From Acidobacteria bacterium RIFCSPLOWO2_12_FULL_66_21 (GTDB taxonomy: Bacteria > Acidobacteriota > Vicinamibacteria > Vicinamibacterales > 2-12-FULL-66-21), in NCBI GenBank assembly GCA_001767455.1, contig MELC01000088.1:1-64000 (forward strand): a stretch of DNA of 64,000 nt. Reading direction: 5' to 3'. A program made the position numbers and the translations under genes. A model generated the notes under the pieces. The model had not been told where the DNA came from. It saw nothing but the letters and a program-made list of their open reading frames with translations, and searched no databases. Position 1 is the first letter of the stretch. Every line of letters begins with the position of its first letter. Below are positions 1 to 9,446 of this stretch, one piece after another.

Positions 1-77
1 GAAGCCCGAATCGATCGAAGCACCGTGGCAACTTCAAATCGTATGACTCGTGGACTCCGAATTTCCGAAAGGCATTG

Positions 78-155
78 GCCCTAAAGGGCTGCGCAACGGT
101 GGCCGCGAACCGGATGGACGATACACGCGCGGCGTGTTGCGCAGCCCTTTAGGGC
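78..155. repeat. 20-bp perfect inverted repeat at the kinase stop codon
   Basis: The arms at 78-97 and 136-155 are exact reverse complements (20 bp each), separated by a 38-nt GC-rich spacer. Each arm itself contains a near-palindrome, CCCTAAAGGG on the left and CCCTTTAGGG on the right. The minus-strand stop codon of the sensor kinase (149-151) lies inside the right arm. It could work as a 3' hairpin or be a REP-like insertion. There is no T tract, so it is not a classical intrinsic terminator. Confidence 0.75.
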
Positions 156-3100
156 TGCCGTCCGTCTGGCGCGATGGGGAGGCGCATCCGCACGAGCGTG
201 CCCTTCCCCTTCTCGCTCTCCACTTCCACTGAACCGCCGCACAGTTCGATGTTCCGCCTGGCGATCGGCAGGCCAAGGCCCGTTCCGGTCGTCTTGGTGG
301 AGAAGTAGGGCTCGAACACCCGCGCGAGCGCCTCTTCGTCCATGCCCACGCCGGAGTCGCGCAGCTCCAGCGTCACCATGCCGCCGCCCTCGGCCGCGTC
401 GATCGTGAGCGCGCCCGGCGACGGCATCGCGTGCAGCGCGTTCTCGATGACGTTGGCGAGCGCGCGGGTGACGAGCGTGCGGTCCACGAGCACGCGCGGG
501 AGCGGCGGCGCGACGCGGTTCACAATGTCTATCCGTCCCGCAAGCCCCGTCCGGTACGGATCCACCACCTCCTCGACGAGCGGCGGCACGTCCACTGGCG
601 CGGGGCGGGCGGTCGGCGACGAGGCGAAGCTGGAGAACTCCCCGGAGATCTGCCGCAGCAGCCGCACCTGGCCGAGGATGGACGTCACGCAGCTCTCGAG
701 GACGGCGCCCATCGGCTCGCCGCGGTCGTGATGCACGCGCCGCAGGTGCTCGGCCGAGAGCTGGATCGGCGTCAGCGGGTTCTTGATTTCGTGCGCGACC
801 TGCCGCGCCATCTCCGCCCACGCCTCGAGCCGGTGCGTCCGCTCGAGCTGCGTGCGCTGCGCCTTCAGCTCCGCCGCCATGCTGTTGAACGCGTCGACGA
901 GGCGGCGCAGTTCGTCTGAGGTGCGGACGGCGATCTGCGCGTCGAAGTCGCCGTGCGCGATTCGCCGGGTGGCTCGCGTCAGCCGCCTGACCGGATCCGC
1001 GATGCGTTCCGCCATCGACAGCCCGATGCCGGCGCCGAGCAGCACGAAGAACAGCGCCGCGAGGTGCACGCCGCGGTCGAGGTCGTCGATCTCGCGCTCG
1101 ATCTCGCGCTGCCGGTTCGCCAGCGGAACGGTGAGGATGGCGTCGCGCCCGCCGGCGCGGACCGGCGCGGCGGCCAGCAGGTAGGGGAACGTGCCGATGC
1201 GATCCTCGCCGACGAAGCTCGGCAGGCGCTGCAGCGCAATCGCCCGGTAGACGTCGTCGGGCGTCCTGGTCGGCAGCAGGCCCGAGGCAAATAGATCGCG
1301 CTCGCTCGTCGCGACCAGGTTCGCGCCTTCGAAGATGTTCACGTCCTGACCGATGACCTGGCTGATCCAGACCATGACGTCATCGCTGACCGCCGACACG
1401 CCGTCGGCGGCGCGCTGCTGGAGCGCGGCCGACTGCTCGATGACGCGCTGCGCCACGGCGGCGGTCCGGGCGGCCTGCGCCTCGATGTCCTCCAAGAGCT
1501 GCGTCGCGAAGTACGCGCGGATGACGAGCGCGAGCGTCAGGACCGGCACGATCGACGCGAGCACGAAGGCCAGGAACAGCTTGCGGTAGAAGCTCGCGCG
1601 GATCTCGCGGAGCAGCGCGCGGCCGGTCCGCGGCTGCTGCCGCGCGACGCGCGTGAACAGCGCGCTCGTCAGCAGGACCAGCACGTAGGTGGCGCCGGCC
1701 AGTGACGTCAGCTCCGCCAAGTGGACGAAGTGGTCGAAGACGGTGAGCACCGGAAAACCCGTGGCATAGATCGCCGCGCGGTCGTTCGTGAAGTAGACGT
1801 GATGGCGCGCGCCGTCCTGCTCGATCGTCGTCCAGAAGGGCTCGCGTGACTTGTAGATCCGCGCGAACAGCTCGTCGGTAATCGGCCAGGCCGCGCCGCC
1901 CGACGTGTAGATCGGGCGGAGGCCCCAGCCGTAGATGACGACGTGGATGTCGCTGCCGGTGGAGCCTTCGCGCGGCGCGCCGCCGCCCGCGGGACGGAAC
2001 ACCTCGAAGTACGGGCTCTGCGAGGTGATGAACGGCAGCGTGCGGTAATCCCAGACGGCGTGCAGCACGATCGCGCCCACGCTCTCGAGCGGCGCGCCCG
2101 GCGACCTCGTCACGCAGATGCGCCTCTGAGCGCGGAGCATGCGCCGCTCCTCGGATCCGAACGGCGCGGCCTCGGCAAAGACATCCCACGAACAGGCGGC
2201 GGCGGCTTCCGGCGCCTGGGTCGTGCCGGCGTACTCCGGGAAGTTCAGCGCGAACCGGCTGACGAGCGCGCCGGCGGCATCATAAAGTTCCACGGCCGAG
2301 GTCAGCCGCGCGCTCGCCAGCGCGGTCTGCGCCCAGACGGCGAAGGCGCTGTCGGTCGGCGGCGGCGTCCCGGGCGGCGGGGGCGTGGCGCCTGTCACGA
2401 GATAGGGCAGCACGGTGAGCGCGTCCACCTGGCGCTCGGCCTCCGCCATGCGGTCCTGCAGGGTCTGCGAGTGGTTCTGCGCCTCGACGGCATAGCGCGT
2501 GACGATCAGGCGCCGCGTCGCGGCCTCCGAGAAGAACGCGACCGACGGGTACAGCAGCAGGCCCGGCGTCAGGAACGCGAGGAACAGCGCGAGAATGCGC
2601 GCGGCCACCGTCGCGTGGCGGTACCACGCGGCGACGCGACGCACGGCCAGCGCCGCCACCACCGCGGCGGAGGCTGACGCCACCAGGCCCCACGGCGGGA
2701 GCGGCCAGTCACGACGCGCCGCGGCGATCGCGAGGGCCGCCGTCGGCGCGAGCCAGAGCAGGGCGATGGCCGCCCGGCCCGGCCCCCAGCCCGCGCGCAA
2801 CCGCCACCGCGAGGCGCTCGTCGCCAGCACGAGCGCACCCGCCCACAGCGCGGCCACGTGGCACGACAGGATGCCGAGGAGCAGGGTGATGCGCGTCAGG
2901 CTCCAGGGGTGCAGCGAGAAATGACGCAAATCGATCGTCGCCGGATCCGCCGCGAGCTGCAGCACCCGCTCGAACGCGGCGATGAGCAGCGCCACCGCCG
3001 CGCCGGCGGCCACCTGCGTGAGGGCAAACACCACGGCCGCGGCCGCGGCGTCGCGGCGCCGGGCGTGCCACACGGCCCGCAACTGGAGCGCGGGCCCCGC

Positions 3101-4096
3101 GATGAGGCCGACCATCGCGGCCGCCGTCCCGCCGCCGAGCAGCAGGAGCGCGGCGGTCGCGGGACGGCGGCCTCCGAGGACCAGGGACCCCCACCAGGCA
3201 CCCGCAGCGCCCAGCACGAGCGCCATCGACGCGCACGTCAGCACGCACACCTCGCGCGGCGTGCGCCGCTCCGCTCGGCGGTCGAGCAGCGGGCCGATCA
3301 GCAGCAGCACCACGGCGCCGGCGATCGCCCCGACCACGGCGGCGATCCGCAGCCGCCATACACGCCGCGCGCGCCGCACGTCGTCGGGCGAGAGCGACAC
3401 CTCCAACAGCGGGTCTCCCGCTGGCGCCCGAAGCAGAAACGCGCCGGGGCGCGGCTGCTCGCCCGCGCCGAGCCATCGCGTGCGCAGCGAAGCGGGACCG
3501 AGCGGGGTCGGCAGCCTGTAATCAGACGGCAGGATCGTGGCGGACACCGGCGCCTGCGAGAGCACGTGCTCGGCCGCCACCGACCCCAGTCGGTGCTGGT
3601 CAGGCCCGGCAATCGGCATGACGTGGACGAGGCGCAACCCGAGCAAGGACGGCGTCACGAAAAACGCGGAGGGTCCGGTGCTTCGATCCGACGGAATGTC
3701 CGACGGCCGGCCCGCCCATGCGCGGGCGTGCCCGTTGCTGTCGTAGATGGTGACGGAGACTTGATCAGCGGGGGATCCGCCCGCGGGGACGGTCCGCGCC
3801 AGCAGGTCGAAGAGCACCGGCGCCGTATCCGGCCCGCCCTGTAGCCCGGGTACCGCCGCAGGATCCGTGGCCACTTGCGAGGCGCCGCGCGCGAGCGCGC
3901 CGCTCATCCGATCGAAATCACGGCGGACGTAGCTCTCCGCGCGCGACGCCGCCGACTCCATCGTCGTGCCGAACCGCCACGATTCGAGCGCACCGCCGGC
4001 CAGACCGGCCGCGGCGGCGACAGCCAGCCCCGCGGCGAGCAGGCGGCGCCAGCTCACGCGGCGCTCGCCCCGGCGCGGCGGATTGGATGGAGGCAC
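149..4096 (-). CDS. Large NtrY-like membrane sensor histidine kinase
   Basis: A 1315-residue sensor kinase, far longer than typical NtrY (about 700-770). It has a first TM at about residues 18-37 and an extracytoplasmic stretch to about 245. A multi-TM block runs from about 247 to 550, followed by further putative sensor regions around 560-800 and 860-1000. A TM near 1003-1022 leads into HAMP (about 1023-1080). The HisKA motif VAHEIKNPLTP places the phosphoacceptor His near residue 1102. The HATPase_c boxes are IENALHAMP (about 1217), DSGVGM (about 1250) and TGTGLGLP (about 1270). HEIKNPLTPIQLSAE is typical of the NtrY family, which senses the envelope or nitrogen status and pairs with NtrX-type regulators. 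The start is GTG at 4096. No response regulator lies inside the window; one could lie just beyond its left edge. Ligand unknown. Confidence 0.93.
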   Translation of the reverse strand: MPPSNPPRRGERRVSWRRLLAAGLAVAAAAGLAGGALESWRFGTTMESAASRAESYVRRDFDRMSGALARGASQVATDPAAVPGLQGGPDTAPVLFDLLARTVPAGGSPADQVSVTIYDSNGHARAWAGRPSDIPSDRSTGPSAFFVTPSLLGLRLVHVMPIAGPDQHRLGSVAAEHVLSQAPVSATILPSDYRLPTPLGPASLRTRWLGAGEQPRPGAFLLRAPAGDPLLEVSLSPDDVRRARRVWRLRIAAVVGAIAGAVVLLLIGPLLDRRAERRTPREVCVLTCASMALVLGAAGAWWGSLVLGGRRPATAALLLLGGGTAAAMVGLIAGPALQLRAVWHARRRDAAAAAVVFALTQVAAGAAVALLIAAFERVLQLAADPATIDLRHFSLHPWSLTRITLLLGILSCHVAALWAGALVLATSASRWRLRAGWGPGRAAIALLWLAPTAALAIAAARRDWPLPPWGLVASASAAVVAALAVRRVAAWYRHATVAARILALFLAFLTPGLLLYPSVAFFSEAATRRLIVTRYAVEAQNHSQTLQDRMAEAERQVDALTVLPYLVTGATPPPPGTPPPTDSAFAVWAQTALASARLTSAVELYDAAGALVSRFALNFPEYAGTTQAPEAAAACSWDVFAEAAPFGSEERRMLRAQRRICVTRSPGAPLESVGAIVLHAVWDYRTLPFITSQSPYFEVFRPAGGGAPREGSTGSDIHVVIYGWGLRPIYTSGGAAWPITDELFARIYKSREPFWTTIEQDGARHHVYFTNDRAAIYATGFPVLTVFDHFVHLAELTSLAGATYVLVLLTSALFTRVARQQPRTGRALLREIRASFYRKLFLAFVLASIVPVLTLALVIRAYFATQLLEDIEAQAARTAAVAQRVIEQSAALQQRAADGVSAVSDDVMVWISQVIGQDVNIFEGANLVATSERDLFASGLLPTRTPDDVYRAIALQRLPSFVGEDRIGTFPYLLAAAPVRAGGRDAILTVPLANRQREIEREIDDLDRGVHLAALFFVLLGAGIGLSMAERIADPVRRLTRATRRIAHGDFDAQIAVRTSDELRRLVDAFNSMAAELKAQRTQLERTHRLEAWAEMARQVAHEIKNPLTPIQLSAEHLRRVHHDRGEPMGAVLESCVTSILGQVRLLRQISGEFSSFASSPTARPAPVDVPPLVEEVVDPYRTGLAGRIDIVNRVAPPLPRVLVDRTLVTRALANVIENALHAMPSPGALTIDAAEGGGMVTLELRDSGVGMDEEALARVFEPYFSTKTTGTGLGLPIARRNIELCGGSVEVESEKGKGTLVRMRLPIAPDGRQP

Positions 4097-4106
4097 GTCG
4101 AGCAGC

Positions 4107-4128
4107 AGAATACCGCAAAGGGTAAACT
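4107..4128. promoter_or_regulatory. Divergent -10 boxes for kinase and membrane protein
   Basis: The 44-bp gap between the divergent starts holds TAAACT at 4123-4128 (plus strand), ending 12 nt before ATG 4141. It also holds TATTCT on the minus strand (4112-4107), ending 10 nt before GTG 4096. Neither has a clear -35 box. Both positions would give transcripts starting only a few nt before the start codon. Confidence 0.45.
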
Positions 4129-4140
4129 TATAGACGCGCG

Positions 4141-5166
4141 ATGACTCATCCGCCTTCCTTGAAGACCGCGCTCAAGCGCGGCGCGCTGGTCGCGGCGGCC
4201 AACTGGCCGCTCGTGATGGTGCAGTTCATAGCGGAAGGCACCCTGAAGCTGCTGCTGGCGGTGCCCATCGTCGGCAGCGTGTTCCTCGTCGTGCTGCTGC
4301 TCGGCGCCAATGTGGAAGAGGTCCTGTCCGGCGATCCGCGGCAGATTGTCGCGGAGGTGTTCGGGGCGCTGGCCGGGCATCCCGTCGCGCTTGCCGCCGT
4401 CGGCATGGCCTTCCTCCTGGTCCTGGTCGGCGGCTCCGCGCTGACCTTCGCCGTCAAGGGTGGCACCGTCTCCGTGCTGGCGGATGCCGAGGCGCGCGCC
4501 GGATCGATCGAGCGCCCGCCGCTGCGCCTGGACGCGCTCGGTCGCGCCGGCGCGACAGGCATCGAACCGTTCCTCGCCGGATGCCGCCGGCTGTGGCGCC
4601 GGTACTTGAGACTGGGCCTGTGTCTGCTCGTCATCTACGTGGTGACCGCCCTGGCCTATCTTGGCTTCATCATCGGCGGCTACTCGCTGTCGGGGAATCC
4701 CAGCGTCGTGCTGGCCTGGACGATCGTCGCGGCGCTGGTCTCGGGCGCGCTCGTCGTCTGGATCACGCTCGTCAACTTCCTGTACCTCCTCACGCAGATG
4801 GTGATCGCCGTCGAGGACGTGAGCGTGCGCACCGGATGGCGCCGTGTCGCGCTGTTCATCCGGACGAGCCTGCGCGAAGTCGCGGGCATTTTCGGTGTCG
4901 TGCTCGTGCTTGTCGTGCTGGCGACCGTCGCCTCCATCCTGGCGACGGCGGGTCTGGGTCTCATCGCGTTCGTTCCCCTCGCGGGGCTCGCGGTCCTGCC
5001 GCTGCAGGTCGCGGCCTGGCTGCTGAGGGGTGTCGTGTTCGAGTATCTGGCGCTGACGGCGCTCGGCGCATATCTTACGCAGTATCGTCACTATTCCGAG
5101 CGCGGCCGGATCGCCGCGACCATCAGGGACGTGCGCATCGACGTTCCGAGAAAACGGCTGGCATGA
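4141..5166 (+). CDS. Polytopic membrane protein of unknown function
   Basis: 341 residues with about six hydrophobic helices: about 20-60 as two segments, 82-105, 160-185, 195-225, 243-270 and 275-310. A charged loop lies between (about 110-155). It has no motif that I recognise. The overall layout resembles uncharacterised bacterial integral membrane proteins of the DUF4013/glycerophosphoryl-diesterase-membrane type, but this is only a resemblance. Its TGA stop overlaps the ATG of the aminotransferase (ATGA, 5163-5166), so the two are translationally coupled. It is divergent from the sensor kinase, with only 44 bp between the starts. Function not assigned. Confidence 0.85.
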   Translation: MTHPPSLKTALKRGALVAAANWPLVMVQFIAEGTLKLLLAVPIVGSVFLVVLLLGANVEEVLSGDPRQIVAEVFGALAGHPVALAAVGMAFLLVLVGGSALTFAVKGGTVSVLADAEARAGSIERPPLRLDALGRAGATGIEPFLAGCRRLWRRYLRLGLCLLVIYVVTALAYLGFIIGGYSLSGNPSVVLAWTIVAALVSGALVVWITLVNFLYLLTQMVIAVEDVSVRTGWRRVALFIRTSLREVAGIFGVVLVLVVLATVASILATAGLGLIAFVPLAGLAVLPLQVAAWLLRGVVFEYLALTALGAYLTQYRHYSERGRIAATIRDVRIDVPRKRLA

Positions 5167-6476
5167 TTGATTACGATTCGTTCCTGTCACGGGCCGGCGA
5201 GCAGATGCAGGCGTCGCTCATCCGACGCATGGGCACCCTGCTTGCCGAGAATCGCGACCTCATTTCCTTCGCGCCGGGCTACCCGGCGCACGAGACCTTT
5301 CTCTGGGCCGAGTTCCGGACGATCGCACGCGACCTGTTGTCGGGACAGGACGGCGACGTCCTCCAGTACGGGCCGACGCGGGGATTCCGCCCGCTGCTCG
5401 ACCTGCTGATCGGCATCATGGCAGCGCGTGGCGTCGCAACGTCCGCGGATCGGCTGCTCGTCACGACCGGATCGCAACAGGGCCTGGACCTGATTGCGCG
5501 GGTGCTCCTCGACCCCGGCGACGTGGTGCTCGTGGAGCTGCCGACCTACACCGGCGCGATCACCGCGTTCCGCAACGTCCAGGGGCAGATGGCGGGCGTG
5601 CCGCAGGAGGCCGACGGCATCGATCTCGCCGCGCTCGACGAGGTGTATCTGCGGCTCGTCGCGGCCGGGCGCCGCGTGCGGCTGCTGTACCTCGTGCCGA
5701 ATTTCCAGAACCCGACCGGGCTGCTCATCGGCCAGGCCAAGCGCAGGAGACTGCTCGAGTGGGCGGAGCGGCGCAACGTCCTCATCGTCGAGGACGATCC
5801 GTACCGCGAGCTCTATTTCGAGGACTCCGCCTGTGAAGCCGACGTGCGTCCCATGAAGGCGGACGACGTCGAGGGCCGCGTGATTTATCTCAGCAGCTTC
5901 TCGAAGACACTCGCCCCCGGGTACAGAGTCGCATGGATCGACGCGCCCGCAGCGCTCTCGGCGAAGCTGGAGGTTGCCAAGCAGGCCGAGGACCTCTGCA
6001 CGGGCGGCCTGGATCAGCGGATGGTCTACGAGGCGGCCCATCGCGGGATTCTCGATCGACAGATCCCCGTGCTGCGGAAGCACTATCAAGCCAAGCGCGA
6101 CGTGATGGTCGAGGCGCTCCGGCGTGAATTCGGATCGTCGGTGAGCTGGCCGGCGCCGCGCGGCGGATTCTTCCTGTGGGCGACGCTGCCGGAGGCAATC
6201 GACGCCGATCACCTGAGCGCCCGCGCGCTGCGGCACGGCGTCATCTACGTCGCTGGAGACGCGTTTTTCGTCGACGACGTGCGGCTTCCGGGCAAGGCGC
6301 AGCCAGCCCCGGAGGAGCGGGCGGGACGCAATCTGATCCGGCTGTCGTTCTCCGCCCCGCCCCACGATCGGATTCGTCAGGGCGTCGCGAGGCTGGCGGG
6401 TGCCGTCCGTGAGGAGCTGGCCGCCCTCAGAGACCCCCGCGACCGGCCGGCACCGGCTGGCCAGGCAGCGCGGTAA
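5163..6476 (+). CDS. PLP-dependent class I/II aminotransferase (2-aminoadipate/MocR type)
   Basis: 437 residues, fold type I aminotransferase. ATG 5163 overlaps the upstream stop codon and starts MIDYDSFLSRAGEQM. The substrate-binding stretch ISFAPGYPAHETF is near residue 36. TTGSQQGLDL marks the PLP phosphate-binding region, and the VPNFQNPTG motif is near 180. EDDPYRELYF holds the cofactor-contacting Asp and Tyr. The Schiff-base lysine is in SSFSKTLAPGYRVAW. It has no N-terminal helix-turn-helix, so it is an enzyme like LysN/2-aminoadipate or kynurenine-type transaminases and not a MocR regulator. The exact amino acid substrate cannot be read from sequence. Its last 50 bp overlap the 3' end of the convergent beta-propeller gene. 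Confidence 0.92.
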   Translation: MIDYDSFLSRAGEQMQASLIRRMGTLLAENRDLISFAPGYPAHETFLWAEFRTIARDLLSGQDGDVLQYGPTRGFRPLLDLLIGIMAARGVATSADRLLVTTGSQQGLDLIARVLLDPGDVVLVELPTYTGAITAFRNVQGQMAGVPQEADGIDLAALDEVYLRLVAAGRRVRLLYLVPNFQNPTGLLIGQAKRRRLLEWAERRNVLIVEDDPYRELYFEDSACEADVRPMKADDVEGRVIYLSSFSKTLAPGYRVAWIDAPAALSAKLEVAKQAEDLCTGGLDQRMVYEAAHRGILDRQIPVLRKHYQAKRDVMVEALRREFGSSVSWPAPRGGFFLWATLPEAIDADHLSARALRHGVIYVAGDAFFVDDVRLPGKAQPAPEERAGRNLIRLSFSAPPHDRIRQGVARLAGAVREELAALRDPRDRPAPAGQAAR

Positions 6477-7590
6477 GCGGCGCGACCTTGGGCGACGGAA
6501 TGGGCGCCGGCGGCTGTCCGGTGAGCGACAGCTTCCACTGCGCGTTCAGATCGCCGGTGATGGCCGTCATCAGCACGCCGAGCCGCGTGTCAAGGAAGGC
6601 CGGCGGCGCGAGGAGCGGCGCGGGCAGTGAGATCTTTCCGATCGGATCGCCGGTGACGGCATTGAACGCGTGGACGTCAGGCGCCAGGCCGGCGACGAGA
6701 ATCATCGAACCGAGCACCGTCGGGCCGCCGCTCGGGCGGAACGGCACGGCGCGAAGCGGCCACTTCAGGGACCCGCTGCGCCGATCGTACGCGCGCAACT
6801 GGTTGTCGAGCGCCACGACGTACGCGCGCTCCGCGTCGCCGGCCGGCTTTCCCCGCAGCGCCGTGCCGACGAGCACGCGCCACGCGATCGATCCGTCGCC
6901 CGCGTCGAGGCAGTAGAAATACCGGTCGCTCGCTCCAACGTAAACCCGATCCGCGAAGGGCAGCACTTCGGTGAGCGTCCCCTTGAATCGATGCTCCCAC
7001 CGTGGCGTCCCGTCGGCCAGTTCGAGCGCCAGCAGGCGTCCGTCTTCCGCCGGTACGTACACCCGGTTCCCCTCGATCGACGCGCGCGCGCGCGCGACGC
7101 CGGTGTCCCGCTGCCACACCTGCGTACCATCGGCCGCGCGGTAGGCCGAAACCCGTCCGCCCGACGCGGCGATGACCCACCCGTCACTCGTGAGCAGCGG
7201 CGCGGTGAGCGCCCCCGATTGAACATGCCACGCGGCCGTGCCGTCGTGCGTGAAGGCATAGATGGCTTCGCCCGCGGCAACGAAGACATGTTCCGCGTCC
7301 GCACTGAGCGGCTGATCGGGACGCAGCTCCTTGCGCCAGACTTCGCCTCCATCCGCCAGCCGGTGCGCGACGACGACACCCGATTGCAGCGGAAAGTAGA
7401 TGTAGGTGCCGGCCAGCACCGGCCCGCCCGCCGCGGGCGCCGCGAGCGTGGCCGACCATCTGACCTCGGAGGGCACGCGGAGCGCGGGATCGTCCGCCGG
7501 GGCCCGCGTGACGGATGGGATCACAACTCCGAGCGCCAGGACCGTCGGGGCGACGAGCCTACAAGATATGGTGGTGCGTACCGAAGGCAC
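6427..7590 (-). CDS. PQQ-like beta-propeller repeat protein, probably exported
   Basis: About 387 residues with a hydrophobic N-terminal signal-like segment (VAPTVLALGVVIPSVTRA). Repeating propeller blades follow, each carrying a variant of the DG...W signature: LADGGEVWRKEL, HDGTAAWHV, ADGTQVWQR, DGTPRWEHR, GDGSIAWRV and RSGSLKWPL. This is the BamB/PQQ-enzyme repeat family. It is too divergent to claim BamB itself or a PQQ dehydrogenase, because no catalytic residues are evident. The reading frame opens at 7617, but the GTG at 7590 gives a better signal peptide and avoids the guaA promoter. The start is therefore uncertain by nine codons. The 3' end overlaps the aminotransferase gene by 50 bp, convergently. 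Confidence 0.85.
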   Translation of the reverse strand: MPSVRTTISCRLVAPTVLALGVVIPSVTRAPADDPALRVPSEVRWSATLAAPAAGGPVLAGTYIYFPLQSGVVVAHRLADGGEVWRKELRPDQPLSADAEHVFVAAGEAIYAFTHDGTAAWHVQSGALTAPLLTSDGWVIAASGGRVSAYRAADGTQVWQRDTGVARARASIEGNRVYVPAEDGRLLALELADGTPRWEHRFKGTLTEVLPFADRVYVGASDRYFYCLDAGDGSIAWRVLVGTALRGKPAGDAERAYVVALDNQLRAYDRRSGSLKWPLRAVPFRPSGGPTVLGSMILVAGLAPDVHAFNAVTGDPIGKISLPAPLLAPPAFLDTRLGVLMTAITGDLNAQWKLSLTGQPPAPIPSPKVAPLTALPGQPVPAGRGGL

Positions 7591-7595
7591 ACCCT

Positions 7596-7601
7596 TATAA
7601 T
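7596..7601 (+). promoter_or_regulatory. TATAAT -10 box upstream of guaA
   Basis: A perfect TATAAT lies 20 nt before the guaA GTG start. No good -35 hexamer is visible 17 bp upstream. The implied 5' leader is about 14 nt. Confidence 0.55.
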
Positions 7602-7621
7602 AGAGCACACGACTCATCCCC

Positions 7622-9157
7622 GTGACTCACCAGACCATCATCGTCCTCGATTTCGGATCGCAGTTCACGCAATTGATTGCGCGGAGGCTGCGCGAGCTCT
7701 CGATCTACTGCGAGATCCTGCCGTTCGACGCGCCGCTTGCCGAGATTGCGCGGCGTGAGCCCGCCGGCATCATCCTGTCGGGAGGCCCCAGGAGCGTGTC
7801 GGACGCGGGGGCGCCGCGTTGCGACACGGGGGTCTACGGCCTGTCGGTCCCGGTGCTCGGCATCTGCTACGGCATGCAATTGATGACGGCGGCGCTCGGC
7901 GGCGAGGTCGCCCCGGCGCCGCACCGCGAGTACGGTCTCGCGACGATCGAGATCCAGCCGGGGGCGCCGCTCTTCACGTCGATACCAGGACACCTGCGCG
8001 TGTGGGCGAGCCACGGGGACCTCGTCAAGGCTCCGCCGCCCGGCTTTGCCGTGACCGCCACGAGCGCGAACGCGCCGGTCGCGGCGATGGCGTCGGAGAC
8101 CCGCCGCCTCTACGCGCTGCTCTTCCATCCGGAAGTCGCGCACACCGATCACGGCACCGAGATCCTGCGCAACTTCGTGTACGGCGTGTGCGGGTGCCGC
8201 GGCGACTGGACGATGTCGTCGTTCGTGGAGGAGGCGACCGCCCGCATCCGCGAGCAGGTGGGGCAGGGGCGCGTGGTGTGCGGCCTGAGCGGCGGCGTCG
8301 ATTCGACGGTCGCGGCGGTGCTGATCCACCGCGCGATCGGCGATCGCCTCACGTGCATCTTCGTCGACAACGGCGTGCTTCGCCAGGACGAGGCGCAGCA
8401 GATCAACAAGCGGTTCGAGCGGCTGAGCCTGCCGCTCGTCTTCGTCGACGCGTCGGCGCTCTTCCTCGAGCGCCTCGCGGGCGTCACCGATCCGGAAACC
8501 AAGCGCAAGGCGATCGGCGCGACGTTCATCGACGTGTTCGAGCGCGAAGCGAAGGCACTCGGCGCGTTTGATTTCCTCGCGCAGGGCACCCTGTACCCGG
8601 ACGTCATCGAGAGCGTGTCGGTCGTCGGTCCGTCCCACGTGATCAAGAGCCACCACAACGTGGGCGGGCTGCCCGACCGGATGCGGTTCAGGCTCGTCGA
8701 GCCGCTGCGGCAGCTGTTCAAGGACGAAGTGCGGCTGGTGGGCAAGGAGCTCGGGCTCGACGACGAGTTCGTGTGGCGGCAGCCGTTCCCCGGACCGGGG
8801 CTGGCCGTCCGCATTCTCGGCGAAGTGACCGCGACGCGCCTGGCGCTCGTCCGCCACGCCGATCACATCGTCGCGGAAGAGGTGAAGCGCGCCGGCTGGT
8901 ACCGCCGGCTGTGGCAGTCCTTCGCGGTGCTGCTGCCGATCCAGAGCGTTGGCGTGATGGGTGACGCGCGCACCTACGAACACACAATCGCGATTCGCGC
9001 GGTCGAGAGCCGCGACGGCATGACGGCGGACTGGGCCCGGCTGCCGCACGAGCTCCTGACCGCCATTTCGTCGCGGATCGTGAACGAGGTCAAGGGGATC
9101 AACAGGGTCGTCTTCGATATCAGCTCAAAACCGCCTTCGACAATAGAATGGGAATGA
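7622..9157 (+). CDS. guaA: GMP synthase (glutamine-hydrolysing)
   Basis: 511 residues, the normal length for GuaA, which converts XMP to GMP using ATP and glutamine. The class I glutamine amidotransferase domain (about 1-190) has ILSGGPRS, the nucleophile Cys82 in LGICYGMQ, and the catalytic His in [12 protein letters not shown]. The ATP-pyrophosphatase domain has the P-loop [10 protein letters not shown] near residue 223. The C-terminal dimerisation domain ends [18 protein letters not shown], the typical GuaA ending. The start is GTG at 7622. Downstream, a 289-bp repeat-filled spacer separates it from dnaE. Confidence 0.98.
   Translation: MTHQTIIVLDFGSQFTQLIARRLRELSIYCEILPFDAPLAEIARREPAGIILSGGPRSVSDAGAPRCDTGVYGLSVPVLGICYGMQLMTAALGGEVAPAPHREYGLATIEIQPGAPLFTSIPGHLRVWASHGDLVKAPPPGFAVTATSANAPVAAMASETRRLYALLFHPEVAHTDHGTEILRNFVYGVCGCRGDWTMSSFVEEATARIREQVGQGRVVCGLSGGVDSTVAAVLIHRAIGDRLTCIFVDNGVLRQDEAQQINKRFERLSLPLVFVDASALFLERLAGVTDPETKRKAIGATFIDVFEREAKALGAFDFLAQGTLYPDVIESVSVVGPSHVIKSHHNVGGLPDRMRFRLVEPLRQLFKDEVRLVGKELGLDDEFVWRQPFPGPGLAVRILGEVTATRLALVRHADHIVAEEVKRAGWYRRLWQSFAVLLPIQSVGVMGDARTYEHTIAIRAVESRDGMTADWARLPHELLTAISSRIVNEVKGINRVVFDISSKPPSTIEWE

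Positions 9158-9446
<289 letters not shown>

Noticed and set aside
5163-6476. MocR-type transcription regulator
   Set aside because: MocR proteins have an N-terminal GntR winged helix of about 70 residues. Here the protein begins directly with the aminotransferase fold, and the upstream frame overlaps the membrane-protein gene.
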